Shown piece after piece: positions 1-10,359 of a stretch of DNA of 64,000 nucleotides. The DNA lies in NCBI RefSeq assembly GCF_902635505.1, contig NC_045431.1, forward strand, positions 16,399,001-16,463,000. The letters run 5' to 3'. The stretch comes from Sarcophilus harrisii. Its lineage: Eukaryota; Chordata; Mammalia; Dasyuromorphia; Dasyuridae. Within the stretch, counting starts at the first letter, position 1. Each line of letters opens with the position of its first letter. Both the position numbers and the translations under genes were made by a program. The notes below the pieces were generated by a model, which had not been told where the DNA came from, ran no database searches, and saw only the letters and a program-made list of their open reading frames with translations.

Positions 1-600
1 AGAGTTCTGGCCCTGGAGTTACATCTACAGTAAAAGGAAACCAATTGTATTGAAGTACAGTCATCCAGATAATAAACAACGGCATGAGTTTATAAACTCC
101 CGCTTAATGGGAGCCCTTCAGCTCCCAATCTATGCTTCTTAGCATCAAGAAGCTTACAACATACATGGAGTTTGACCGACTGCTTGGCTGGATAGGTAGC
201 CATTTTCCTAATGTGATTTCTTAGACTTAAAACAAGACCCTTCTATAATCCAAAAAAATCTTATGATGCTCAGTTTCTGCTCTATAGCACTTATGCAATT
301 GGAAGCTCTCTGAGGGCAAGAACTTGCTCTTTTCCCACCTTTCTATCCCAAATCCCAAAAATACAGGTGGTATCTTCCGCCTATGTTTAAAGCTTTGTTG
401 AACCGAATGATCTGTGAGATCATTTAAGCATCTTTGTTGGGGTTTTCTTTCTCCCCAAGCCCTTCCCCGGTCCCCTAATCCCTTTATTAGAGTTGCTTCA
501 TTAAAACTAATTTTATTCTCCTTCTCTTCTACTTCTTAATAGCTCTGTGATGAGTAAAGATAACCAAATCCAAAGTGTTCTATAAATGTTAGTCATTAGC
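1..600. other. unassigned intergenic DNA
   Basis: No gene, RNA gene or repeat family is recognised. There are no long open frames. A pyrimidine-rich stretch sits at about 445-530. Confidence 0.5.
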
Positions 601-604
601 TGTG

Positions 605-770
605 ATTAGCTATTATTAATCAAGGGGTTTGCATCCCAATTGTGCTGCGGAGTGAAAACCTTTGGATTGGAAGTCAGAGCGAATGTGAGAGGGATCAGAT
701 CTCTGCCTAATGTTACTACACGAGGTTAATCAATCCCTATACCTCTGGGAGTCCCATTTCATTGTGGCCC
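605..770 (+). mobile_element. degraded MIR-type SINE
   Basis: A SINE-like order is visible: TTGGATTGGAAGTCAGA, then GAGGTTAATCAATCCCT, then CTCTGGGAGTCCCATTTC. This resembles the MIR core and tail, with heavy divergence. Confidence 0.4.
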
Positions 771-839
771 TAAAGGAAAGGGACCAGATGTTTATTCTTC
801 TTGTTTCTAAAGGAGAAGGAAACAAGCATATAATTTATT

Positions 840-955
840 AAGGCCTTTCTATGAACCAGCTATTGTGCTAAGCTCAGGGATGACAAACATAAGCAAAAAG
901 TAAGACAGTCCCTGCCCTCTGAATTTAAGTGCCTACCTGTGCCAGTCACTGTATT
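840..955 (+). repeat. fragment of ancient interspersed repeat
   Basis: Words such as CTATTGTGCTAAGCTCAGGGAT and ACAGTCCCTGCCCTCTGAA (interrupted) match by eye the start of the ancient family seen more fully at 18950-19760 and 44370-44640. I do not assign a family name. Confidence 0.4.
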
Positions 956-2450
956 AAGCGCTTGTTATCTGGTTGTATGCAGCTCTTCATGACCCTTTGG
1001 ATCATGGGGTCCCAGGAGGGGATGGGGCAGGGAAGGAGGAGAGAAAAGCATTCCACATATTCTTTACTATATTTTTCCTTTATACCAAAGAAGATACAGA
1101 AAGCACCTTGAACCCAGGGCCATCTCCAGTCATCCTGATCTATAACTGGCCACTGGATCCTGATGCTCTGGAGGATAGAGCGAAGCCAGTGACCTTGGAC
1201 CGCCCTCCCTCGTGAAATCCCGTCATGGTATCATGATGTCATAGGCTTCTTGGAGAACAAAGGGCAAGCAATAATAACTGCTTACTTAAAGGAACTACCA
1301 GTCATGTTCTCACCTGATGATGTTGAAACTTAAAGATCAAAACATGAAGTGATTGGCAGGACCACTGCCTCCACCTTGGCTCGGCAGGGTCCAAATAAAT
1401 TGAAGTTCATGTTTTCCAATTAGCCAGGCCAGGAACTGAGCTCTTCTCCTGTTAGTGTCATCCTCTCTAAATCAGAAACTTCTCCTGCCAAAAATCAGCT
1501 CCAGAACCCAGGATCTCCAGACCTCTCAGACTCAGAAAATCACCTCCAAGACTGGTCCAGCTCAGGAGCATTATTCAGTCACCTTTGCGAGGAAGGAAAC
1601 ATAAGGCATGCAGCACAATTGGGATGCAAACCCCTTGAGAAGCGGTCTGGGTCCTGAACCTCAGGCTCAACTAAATGATGCTAAAGCATCTAAAATGGAT
1701 GGGGGGAGAGTCAAATGTCTTCTCATTCTCTCCTTCAGCATGGGAAGTCCAGGAAGAGAGAACTACTTGTCGCAAGTTCTGGGAACAGAAAAAAAAAAAA
1801 AAACAGAAGCAGGAAACTGCCTTTCTTTTTAAACTGATACATCCCCTTCCCACCACCTTATGAGTCTAAGAGACCAATCCCCAGATCTCTTTATCATCCT
1901 CAGGCTGCTGAATTATTCAGGACTGAACCATCGCACTTTGGCCATCAAGAAGCAAGAGGGGTGATTCTGCATGTGTTCCATGTGATGACCCCTTAGGCCC
2001 ATTGTTCCCTATACTCCAAGGGCTACAGTGCCTGTCATATAATTGTGTGAATAAATAAAAAATCTAAATAAATAAAAAACCTAAAACAAGAGCAAAACCT
2101 TTTTAGTCATGGAATGCTATGTGAGAGGCAATGTAACATGGAGTCCAGAAGATCTGGGTTAGGTATAACCTGTGTCGGATTGCTGCTCTCTCAGGAAAGG
2201 TGGAAAAAAATTAGAGCTCAAAATCTTACAAAAAGGAATATTAAAAACTATCTTTGCACAGAATTGAAAAAATACTACTAAGTATTTTAAAAGGGTCCAG
2301 CTTGATCATTATGATTTCACAAGTTTCAATTATATAGTTTTAAGTGCATTGTTGCTGTTGTTTTCCATGTACATTGTTACTATTATTGCATAAGCGTAAC
2401 ACATTCTAAAAACAAATAAACCCACAGACCTCTCCTGAAACAAACAGAAG
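956..2450. other. unassigned intergenic DNA
   Basis: No coding signal is seen; the short open frames at 929-1215 and 1608-1863 have no recognisable protein content. A run of 16 A lies near 1790. No repeat family is recognised with confidence. Confidence 0.5.
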
Positions 2451-2454
2451 GACA

Positions 2455-2696
2455 AGGAGGAAAAGGAGGAAGAGGAGGAGAGCAAGGAGAAGAATTAGAA
2501 GAACATTAGCATCAACATCAATACCACCACCATCATCAATCATCATCATCATGATCTATCATTATCATCATCATTCATCATCCTCAATCATTAATATGAT
2601 TATCATCCATCATCATCATCATCAATCATCAATATCATCATCATCCATCATCATCAGTATCATCATCATCTATTATCATCATCATCATCATCAACA
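2455..2696. repeat. GGA-rich purine tract followed by imperfect (ATC)n microsatellite
   Basis: About 50 bases of GGA/GAAG purines are followed from 2511 by roughly 185 bases of CAT/ATC triplets with point interruptions. A short (GAT)n run at 2871-2896 is its complement. The histidine- and serine-rich open frame across it is a product of the repeat. Confidence 0.9.
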
Positions 2697-2790
2697 AGAC
2701 CTGGGATCACATCCTGCCTCTATACTAACCATGGGAAAGCCACTTAAACTCTTGGTGCCTCCCAGGAAACTCTAAGGCTACCAGTTCCTG
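2697..2790 (+). mobile_element. SINE remnant beside the ATC tract
   Basis: GACCTGGGATCACATCCTG, then GGGAAAGCCACTTAAACTC and CTTGGTGCCTC, match the middle of a MIR-type SINE. The rest seems replaced by the microsatellite. Confidence 0.4.
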
Positions 2791-2979
2791 TCAATTGCTC
2801 ACATGCATCTTTGATAGAAGGAGTTTCCTAAATGAATGAAATGCCAAAAAAAAAGTTCTAAGTGTCAGTTGTGATGATGGTGATGATGATGATGATATTC
2901 ACACATTAGGATGCTACTAGATTTGTTTCTTCTTTGATAAATTCATAAAGGAGAAAAGGAGTTATTATTTATCTCGGTG

Positions 2980-3150
2980 AAATCTCAGACGGGGATGCAG
3001 ATCCAGGTTTTCGCCACGTTACTTTTGCCGTCCCTGCTCTGCGGCTTTTAATGAAAACCCTTTGGATAGTTTGGCACAATGCTATGAATGGGAATGAAGT
3101 GCAAAAATACACTGAAGGTTTATGTCTACTGAGATCTATTCCTTCAGTTA
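2980..3150. other. candidate conserved non-coding segment
   Basis: This is non-repetitive DNA with several CpGs kept in an AT-rich area (GACGGGG, TTCGCCACGTTAC, GCCGTCC, TGCGGC). No open frame of note. It is listed because retained CpG and balanced composition are typical of conserved elements; that is a guess. Confidence 0.2.
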
Positions 3151-3437
3151 AATCCCTGCCTGATCCATGATCAGCTCTCTCTGTTCTTCTTCCTCCCCTC
3201 CTCCTCCCCTCCAGTCTAGTGAGCTCAGGGCTGTGACTGGCCTACGGGGCTTTTTCATTTCTGGGTCCAAATTGCCTATTACTCTCACATCTCCAAAGCT
3301 GTCTCATGTTACTGTTCATTCTGAAATTAATAAATAGCTTTAGTTCAATTGGATATCTCTTCCTTTCCACAGTATAAGCCAAACTCCTCTACCTGATTCT
3401 CAAGTGAATGGCAAAGCCAGGACGCTCAATAAGAGTG

Positions 3438-3438
<1 letters not shown>

Positions 3439-3472
<34 letters not shown>
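3439..3472. repeat. (TG)n microsatellite
   Basis: About 17 uninterrupted TG units. Confidence 0.97.
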
Positions 3473-3474
<2 letters not shown>

Positions 3475-3478
<4 letters not shown>

Positions 3479-4480
3479 GATCCACATGGAGTGTTCTATA
3501 TCCAATTTTGTGGGGAAGAACTCAAAACTTACCCATCTGGCACTATGTTGAATGGCAGTTCCAGAGTTGATATGGAAGGCGTAAGATTTAGAGAGAGGAA
3601 TAACCTGAGAAATCCCGTATCCTGCACCCTCACTTGGTTGAGAGAGTACCAGGACCCCCCTTCCCGGAAACATTTACCAAGTTCAAGGCACTTTGTGAGT
3701 CAATATCTACTCAAAATCATAGCTCATGGAAACACGACCAGCGTGTTTACTTTTACAAAGCTGGAGGACACATTAGTTCTAAGCAAATAACATTAATCAA
3801 ACAGCTTGGTAAATTAAGTTAACAAGAAAACATCCTTTATACACACATGGGGTAGCGAGGGTACATAAGCATGACAAAGGGCACACGTGTAGAAAACATG
3901 TTTTTTTCAGGGAACTTGCCTAAAGGGTTGTATGTGCCAGGAGCCACATTCTGGGATGAGCTATAGGAAATCACCCTTAGCGGGGTTATTTAACTTAACT
4001 TAAGTATCCTGAAGCTGCCATTGGAGAAGTTGCTGTGAGTGTCTGGCAGGTGGGATAGAGCAAGGGAGAAGCAATCTTTGTCTGCCATCTCACAACTTCC
4101 AATTTTAACTAATTATTTCTAGTAAGGGGGTGCTAAACCTGGTGTTTCCAAGTAGCTGAAGGACAGCAAGTCTCCTGTACTTCTACATCCTGGTATCCAA
4201 TGATGGAGTCTTGGACGACCCACCTGGGTAACAGTTAAGCTTTGCAGGTTTTGGAATTAGGACTTTCCTAGAAGAGATCTCGTCTATGTGCTGATTATAT
4301 AGCTGCTACCTGGCAAGGCCAGAGGAAATGAGGGACTTGAGACTCGATTGTGAATCCTCTATTTCCTATGTACATTAAAATGACTCCCTAAGTTAAATAT
4401 TGTGTTAGTAATTAAAAGGAGATCTGTCACCACATTGGAGATCTCTAGCACTTTTCTGATTAACACATAGGCATAGAGCA
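3475..4480. other. unassigned intergenic DNA
   Basis: Open frames at 3491-3822 are short and not recognised. No repeat family is recognised. Confidence 0.45.
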
Positions 4481-4481
4481 G

Positions 4482-4567
4482 TCTCTCTCTCTGTCTCTGT
4501 CTCTCTCTCTCTCTGTCTCTCTCTCTCTCTCTGTCTCTCTCTATCTTTCTCTCTATCTCTCTCTGTC
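4482..4567. repeat. (TC)n / TCTG microsatellite
   Basis: CT dinucleotides interrupted by CTGT and CTAT units. The Arg/Glu-rich minus-strand frame at 4359-4622 is a product of this tract. Confidence 0.95.
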
Positions 4568-4569
4568 TC

Positions 4570-5940
4570 ATATTGACTGTCCTTTCTGTTTTGTTCACCT
4601 CCAGCTCAAATCCCTCAGGCAACTGCCCTCACCTGAGATCACCTGTGAAAGTCATAAGAAGTCAGATCTAAAGTTCTAGTCTCCTCATCAGATTTCAATG
4701 CTTCAGTAAGAAAAAAAAAGTCTATTTGTGTCTTTAACATTTTCCTACATTGTGCTCTAAGCCCTTAAATATTTTCTTCTTTGTTTAATCAAAGTAAGTA
4801 CTGTGTATAGAGTTCCACGAACACATTGATTTGATGTTTTTTTAAAAAATTATCTTTAGATATAGTATCTTCCATAGAAGAGAGATAAAGAAAGACTTTT
4901 ATCCTAAAGTATTTACTTGTGGCTAGGGAAATAGGTGTATCATTCTCATTTTTTATCTCAGAGGGCTAGGGAACAAAATGGAACATCTGGATCCCATCCA
5001 GAATGGTTCTAGGACCTCTTTGAGTTTAGGATCTTCCTTGTTTATAAAAGGAAAAGACAAATTCACCTCCCCCAAAGCTGTGAGGGTTAACTAGTGATCA
5101 TGTTTGTTGAGCACTTAAGTTAAATGTTGTACAAATGTTTGCTTTTCAAAAATCTGATCTGGACGCCTTTCTTTTAAAGATTGTTTTTCTCCAAGGCCAG
5201 TCAAGGAGCTTAGCATTCAGAGCTGGGTGACTCCAGTGGCAGGTTCCCTCTACAGGCTCTAACCTGGAGCTAAAGAGAGCAGTCCAATTTTTGCCTCCTC
5301 AGAAATAACGTGGAATGATCCAAACCGTTCAGTCACACTGGGGAGAAGATGATTTGTGTCCCAGATTCAATTGGCTACCGTCTTTTACAGCTGTATGATG
5401 TTTTGAAAGATCAAAGGGCATGGTTTCTGGTAATTAGTCATTTTATTAATAATGCAAGCATTTTATCAGTAAAAGAAGTCAGTGGCACTCTTGAATGTCA
5501 AGGATGAATCATGGCAATAGGCTCACGGTTTATATGCCCTTTGAGAAATGGATGTTCCTGAGGGTGCCAACTTGTTTAATGGTTAACAAGTAAGGAGAAT
5601 AATGACTATTATGATGAAATATGAGCTCACTCCAATGAGGGTCTTGGGGGTAAAAATGGGTCTAAGAGGCTTATCAATTTCCACATCTCTTGTCTGACAA
5701 AAGGTAGAATCCACATTTTCTCAGACTTGTCTAAAAAAAATAAACAAATATTGAGCAGGAATCCATCTATTCAATTAAACTTAGAATTTCTTTTACTGCT
5801 TTGATTAGATCTGATCATGGGCTAATAAGTCTTTGCTCTAGATGTCCCACACTTGTTGATTTCTGGATAAGGGGAAAAACCTTGATCCTAATTCAATAAT
5901 TAGTTATAAAATACAAGAGAGAAACAACCATTTCTCTGCT
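4570..5940. other. unassigned intergenic DNA with a possible conserved patch
   Basis: No gene or family is recognised. The patch at about 5370-5560 has a cluster of homeodomain-type TAATTAG and ATTAATAAT words and no repeat features. It might be a conserved element; low confidence. Confidence 0.35.
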
Positions 5941-5944
5941 GTTG

Positions 5945-6000
5945 ATATTATAGGTGCTTAGCACAGTACCTGGCACTTAATAGGTGCTTAATAAATTGTT
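5945..6000 (+). mobile_element. L2 LINE 3' end
   Basis: TAGCACAGTACCTGGCACTT, then AATAGGTGCTTAATAAAT, is the well-known 3' terminus of L2 elements. Confidence 0.7.
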
Positions 6001-7140
6001 TTTAAATTTTTTTAAATGAAATGATTTTTTAAATGATTGATCAATGGTTGTATTTTTAAGTTCTGAACATCTTGGAGATTCTTTCCACGGAGACATATTC
6101 TGCTTAGAAGCACAAGCAGTACAATTTGATGGCTAAGTAGGGCAAAAATTACCAGCTTCATCAGGTCCACCCCACTCCTTTCCCATCTTGCTCCCAAGCT
6201 GATTTGCATGGCAACCGGTACTATTGTGTGGGTCGAAAGAATCTTCTTGAATACACTACTCCTTTAAAGTTTTGTTAAATCACATAGCAGAGGATGATTT
6301 CTGGGCTATGATGGGAGTTAAAAGGGAATTTCAGCTTACAGCTCAGGCAAGAGTTTAAGCTGAGATCCCCTGAACAACAGCTCAAAAGCAAACCCCAGAG
6401 AGCTTAAGGACTTCTCAGGCTCACTGGCAGATTCACACCAGGAACAGATTATAAAGAATTGGGGTCTCCCCTGGAGTGACAGCTCTAGCAGATATCACAG
6501 CTCCAGACCAGGTGTTGGCAGCAGAGAGCAACACGCTGGTCACCAGTGATGATGTCCACCAAGACTGTCCCACCAGGAGAGGGTAGCAGCATGAGCCCAT
6601 CAGGGAACATCAGCAAGTGATGAGTGGTGTGGGAGAAGGAAGGTGCCTACTGCCCACTGGCTCTCAAGTGGGGTGCCCACTGCTCACTGGCTTTCTGGCC
6701 ACATGTGCCCTCTGTACAATCTTCTGGTCATTTATGTCCTCTGGACACATCTTGCCCTTTTATGGGTGTTCTCTGGTCACCTGGATCCCTGTGTTTGTTT
6801 CTGAAGGTGTGGCGACCTTTCCCACCTTTCCTACCTCTCCCCACCCCAATGACAGGCATGAGAAAGCAACATTAAAAGTCTTTGAACATGCTGGTGACAT
6901 TTCTCTATCAATCTCTTTTGTCTTAGATTTCAAGGGAGTAAGAGAGGGTGAGTTCTGCTTGTTGTTTTGATTGCGTGCTTTTCCCAAGTCGGCCTCTGAA
7001 TGGTTCTGCCATTTTTTAGTATTCCTTGCTGGCAATGTCTTGGTTTTTATGCCAAACTGACAGACCCCTTTTAGGTCTCCACATAGCACTGGCCAATAGA
7101 ACCTCTTATTAGCCCCTTTTTGTTTCTTATAAAATATATT
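6001..7140. other. unassigned DNA with a GC-richer block
   Basis: The block at 6480-6960 is GC-richer and holds short internal repeats (TGCCCACTGGCT / TGCCCACTGCTCACTGGC). A frame of 117 codons at 6617-6970 and a minus-strand frame at 6760-7089 match nothing I know. It might be an old repeat. No gene is claimed. Confidence 0.35.
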
Positions 7141-7149
7141 TCTCTGAGC

Positions 7150-7335
7150 TAATGAGGCAGATAAAGTGCTGATCCTGGAGTCAGGGACACAAGTTCAGAT
7201 CTGACCTTAGACACTTCTAAGCAATGGCCCTGAAGCAAGCCACTTAACCGCTACCTGACTCAGTTTCCTCCACTGTGAAATGATGATAACTGTTTATCTC
7301 TCAGGGTTGTTGTTGGAAGGTTCAAATGAGATGAT
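7150..7335 (+). mobile_element. tRNA-derived SINE with MIR-type core
   Basis: The order is head (AATGAGGCAGATAAAGTGCTG), GAGTCAGG, GTTCAGATCTGACC, GACACTT, GCAAGCCACTTAACC and CTCAGTTTCCTCCACTGT, then a GTTGTT tail and TTCAAATGAGATGATATTTG. This is the common marsupial SINE layout. Confidence 0.8.
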
Positions 7336-7339
7336 ATTT

Positions 7340-7452
7340 GTTGTTGTTATTATTTTAAAATTTTCAGTAACATTTTATTTTTCCAAATACATATAAAAAT
7401 AATTTCCAACATCCATTTTTATAAGACTTTGTGTTTCAAATTGGTGATATCT
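7340..7452 (-). mobile_element. L1 3' end
   Basis: On the + strand it reads ACATTTTATTTTTCCAAATAC, then AATAATTTCCAACATCC and GTGTTTCAAATTGG. This is the reverse of the marsupial L1 3' UTR. It is truncated at a purine microsatellite. Confidence 0.65.
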
Positions 7453-7454
7453 GT

Positions 7455-7695
7455 TTTTAAAAAATGAAAAGGAAAAAACAAAGAAGATGAAAAGGAAGAA
7501 AAAGAAGAATAAGAAAAAAGGAAAAAGATGAAAGAAGAAGAAAGGAGAAAAAGAAGAAAGGAATGAAAGAAAGAAGGAAGGAAGGAAGAAAAGAAGGAAG
7601 GAATGAAAGAAAGAAGGAAGGAAGAAGGGAAGGAAGGAAGAAAAGAAGGAAGGAAGGAAGGAAGAAAAGGAGGAGGGAAGGAAGGAAAGAAAAAC
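7455..7695. repeat. (GGAA)n / GAAG purine tract
   Basis: About 240 bases are almost pure purine on the + strand. The serine/phenylalanine-rich and Lys/Arg/Glu-rich open frames on both strands (7375-7775) arise from it. Confidence 0.95.
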
Positions 7696-9015
7696 AAAAG
7701 AGTTTAACACAGTACCTGGAATATCTTCTTTCTTTCCTCCTTCCCATTTTTGTGTGTGTATTTAGAAAGCTTTAACTTAGAAAAATATGTCTGCAACTTG
7801 TTTTTCTCTTGGGTTTTTTCTTTCCTCCACTGGAACCTTCTTACTAGATCATAGGATTTAGAGTTAGAAAGTACTTTAAGGGTCATTAGTCTTTCCCCCT
7901 CATTTTATACATAAAATATTCATATATTACATATATGTAATAGATACATTACATATCCATGAATATGTCTATAATGGAAATGAACATGGACTATGACTAC
8001 TTCTAGTGACAGCCGGATCCTGTCCTCTTGTCAAAAAGATATGCATGACTATAGACTGCTGGTTGGTATCATCATTGGGAGATTTAGTGATTTCTCAGTC
8101 TCATTCAGGTAGAGTCTCATGCAGCAGAGTCCAAATTTGAACATTTATCCCTTTGGCACTGAATCCAGTGCTCTTTCCCCAGAGAACTGGGATTCTGAAA
8201 TTCAGAGTTTGTGTTTTTGATTAACAATTTCTCTGTGATTGGCAGCAATGGTATAATTGAAAGTGAACTAGATTTTGAAGTTAGTTGGTTAACAAACATT
8301 CAGCATATATGGTATTCCAAGCATATGGTAAACGCTGAAAAAAAAAAAAAAAGAAAGTTAAAAAAACTTGATCAAGGTGCTGCAAAGATAGGGAAGAGAA
8401 GGGAGTATAACCAGTGCAGAACTCAGAAAATCATCTCTACCACTATTTTGATTCAAAATAAGAACAAAGTGAAATCTGGACAGTGATTTTCACTTTCTGG
8501 ATCTCATCTATAAAGAGAAGTTGAGCGAATTCTCTAAAATGTTTTTCAATGCTAAGCTTATGACCTTGGCCTCCTGGCTCACAGATTCTGCAAAGAAATG
8601 GGAAATCTTACTCTGTGATATAAACCAGGTATTTGACTTCCTTGAACATTTGTCATGAGAAACTATCAGACAAGAAGAGGAAAAAAATAAACCATTTTAC
8701 CTTATTATTTGATGTAGAAAATTCTGTGTTTACAAAATACACAAAACACTATTAGCTTGGGTCCTTAGCCAAGGATTAAAAATATTTTCATTGTAGTGAA
8801 TTTTTTATGATGCTCATTAAAATTAGACTTGACCCACATAAACCTTTCAGATCAAGTATTTTATTTTCTGTTTGTCCTTCAGTACCACTTTAGCTTTACC
8901 AAAATAGCTCAACAACTCTATCCTGAGTTTCCAGATTCCTTCTAAATCAAAATATATTTTGCTTATTTTGGGACCTCCATTTAAGCATCCCTAGTGAACA
9001 ATATTTAAAGCCCTC
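7696..9015. other. mostly unassigned intergenic DNA
   Basis: A MIR-like scrap lies at 7845-7915 (ATAGGATTTAGAGTTAGAAA, then CCCCTCATTTTATAC). The rest is AT-rich with no gene or family recognised. An A-run lies near 8340. Confidence 0.45.
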
Positions 9016-9024
9016 TTCATTAGA

Positions 9025-9275
9025 TTGTTGTTGTTCAGATGTTTTTCATTCGTGTCAGGCTCTTTGTGACCCTGCTTGAGGTGATTTTGGCCAAGATAAT
9101 GGAGTGGTTTGCCATTTTTTTTTCTCCAGCTCATTTAATAGATGAGGAAACTGAGGCAAAAAGTTAAGTGATTTGTCAAGCATCACCCAACTAGTGTCTG
9201 AGATCAGATTTAAACTCAACCCTCTTAATTCCAGGTTTAGCATTCTACCCACTGTTCCACTCAGTTGCACCCCCA
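9025..9275 (-). mobile_element. marsupial tRNA-derived SINE (MAR1-like)
   Basis: The + strand shows the reverse of the family: TTGTTGTTCAG, CTTTGTGACCC, GATTTTGGCCAAGATA, GTGGTTTGCCATTTTTTTT, GATGAGGAAACTGAGGCA and then CATTCTACCCACTGTTCCAC. It is nearly full length. Confidence 0.85.
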
Positions 9276-9319
9276 TTGGATTAGCTAAAGAACAATGCTT
9301 TTTGCATCTGAGATTGTGG

Positions 9320-9500
9320 GAGTGTAAATTTAGACCTAGAAGGTTCCTTAGAAGTTAGTTAATCTAATCTGCTCATTTTACAAATGAGAATTCTAAGGTC
9401 CAAGAGAGATTAAGCAGCTTTGCCCAATATTACACAGGTAAGAAGTTACGAGTAGGGATTTTAATCCAGGTCTCCTGATACCAGAGCTGTTATTCTTTCC
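9320..9500 (-). mobile_element. MIR-type SINE
   Basis: The + strand shows GACCTAGAAGGTTCCTTAGA, TCATTTTACAAATGAGAA, GCAGCTTTGCCCAATATTAC and then CCAGGTCTCCTGATACCAGA. This is the reverse of the MIR body. Confidence 0.75.
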
Positions 9501-9621
9501 ATTGTACGTGGTGGCCCTGTCTTTATCCCAAGTTGTGTTTTTATTATGGAAGATCATACCACTGTCAAGAAAACTACAATGCCATCTTCAGGACTACTTG
9601 GGAAGCAAGATATTTATGATA

Positions 9622-9777
9622 TCCATTGGATTACTTACTGTCTGGGTGAGGGGAGGGAAGGAAGAGAGGGAAAAAAAGTTCGGAACACAAGCTTTTGCAA
9701 GGTGGCAATGTTGAAAACAATCTATGCATGTGTTTTGAAAATAAAAAAGCTTTAAAATAAAACAAAAACAAAACAAA
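9622..9777 (+). mobile_element. 5'-truncated L1 3' end with target-site duplication
   Basis: The sense 3' end includes GGATTACTTACTGTCTGGG, the G-rich GAGGGGAGGGAAGG, CTATGCATGTG and an A-rich tail. It is bracketed by AAGATATTTATGATA at 9607-9621 and 9778-9792, a perfect 15-bp duplication. Confidence 0.88.
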
Positions 9778-9792
9778 AAGATATTTATGATA

Positions 9793-10040
9793 AACCAAAA
9801 CTCTCATTTTACTTCTGTTTCCTCTATTAAATAAAATGATATTGGGATGGATTTAAATCGGAATGGATTTAAGTCACTGTGTCATGATGAACAACTTTCT
9901 TGTTCTCCTCCAGGCTGGGATTTCAAGGCATAAAAGCAGCTGTAATTGTTGTCTCAGATAATTATAAGTTTTGTTGATACTCTCTCTACAGTTGGAACAA
10001 TATCTCATTAAACATGATTGAAGGATGCATATGCTTCTCT
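9793..10040. other. unassigned intergenic DNA
   Basis: Nothing recognised between two L1 fragments. Confidence 0.5.
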
Positions 10041-10052
10041 ATGACCATCATT

Positions 10053-10347
10053 CTTTTGTTTTGTTTGAATCTTTTTAAGAAAAATTTTTAAAGCTTTTTA
10101 TTGACAAAAATATATGCATGGGTAATTTTTCAGTATTGCCTCTTGCAAAACCTTCTGTTCCAACTTTTCCCTCCTTCCCCCAATCCCCTCCCCTAGATGG
10201 CAGCAGTCCAAAACATGTTAAATATATGTTAAATCCAATATATGTATTTGTATTTATACAGTTATCAGATCAAGAGGAAAAAAAAACTGAGAAAGGAAAA
10301 CAAAATGCAAGCAAACAACAACAGAAAGAGTGAAAATGCTATGTTTC
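10053..10347 (-). mobile_element. 5'-truncated L1 3' end with target-site duplication
   Basis: The + strand reads TTTTTATTGACAAAAATATA, ATGCATGGGTAATTTTTCAG, CTTCTGTTCCAACTTTTCC and CCCCTAGATGGCAGCAGTCC. This is the reverse of a marsupial L1 3' end. ATGACCATCATT flanks it at 10041-10052 and 10348-10359. Confidence 0.88.
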
Positions 10348-10359
10348 ATGACCATCATT

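Noticed and set aside
2551-2775. His/Ser-rich frame
   Set aside because: Translation of the (ATC)n microsatellite.
7375-7775. Overlapping frames of 70-111 codons
   Set aside because: Products of the GAAG purine tract.
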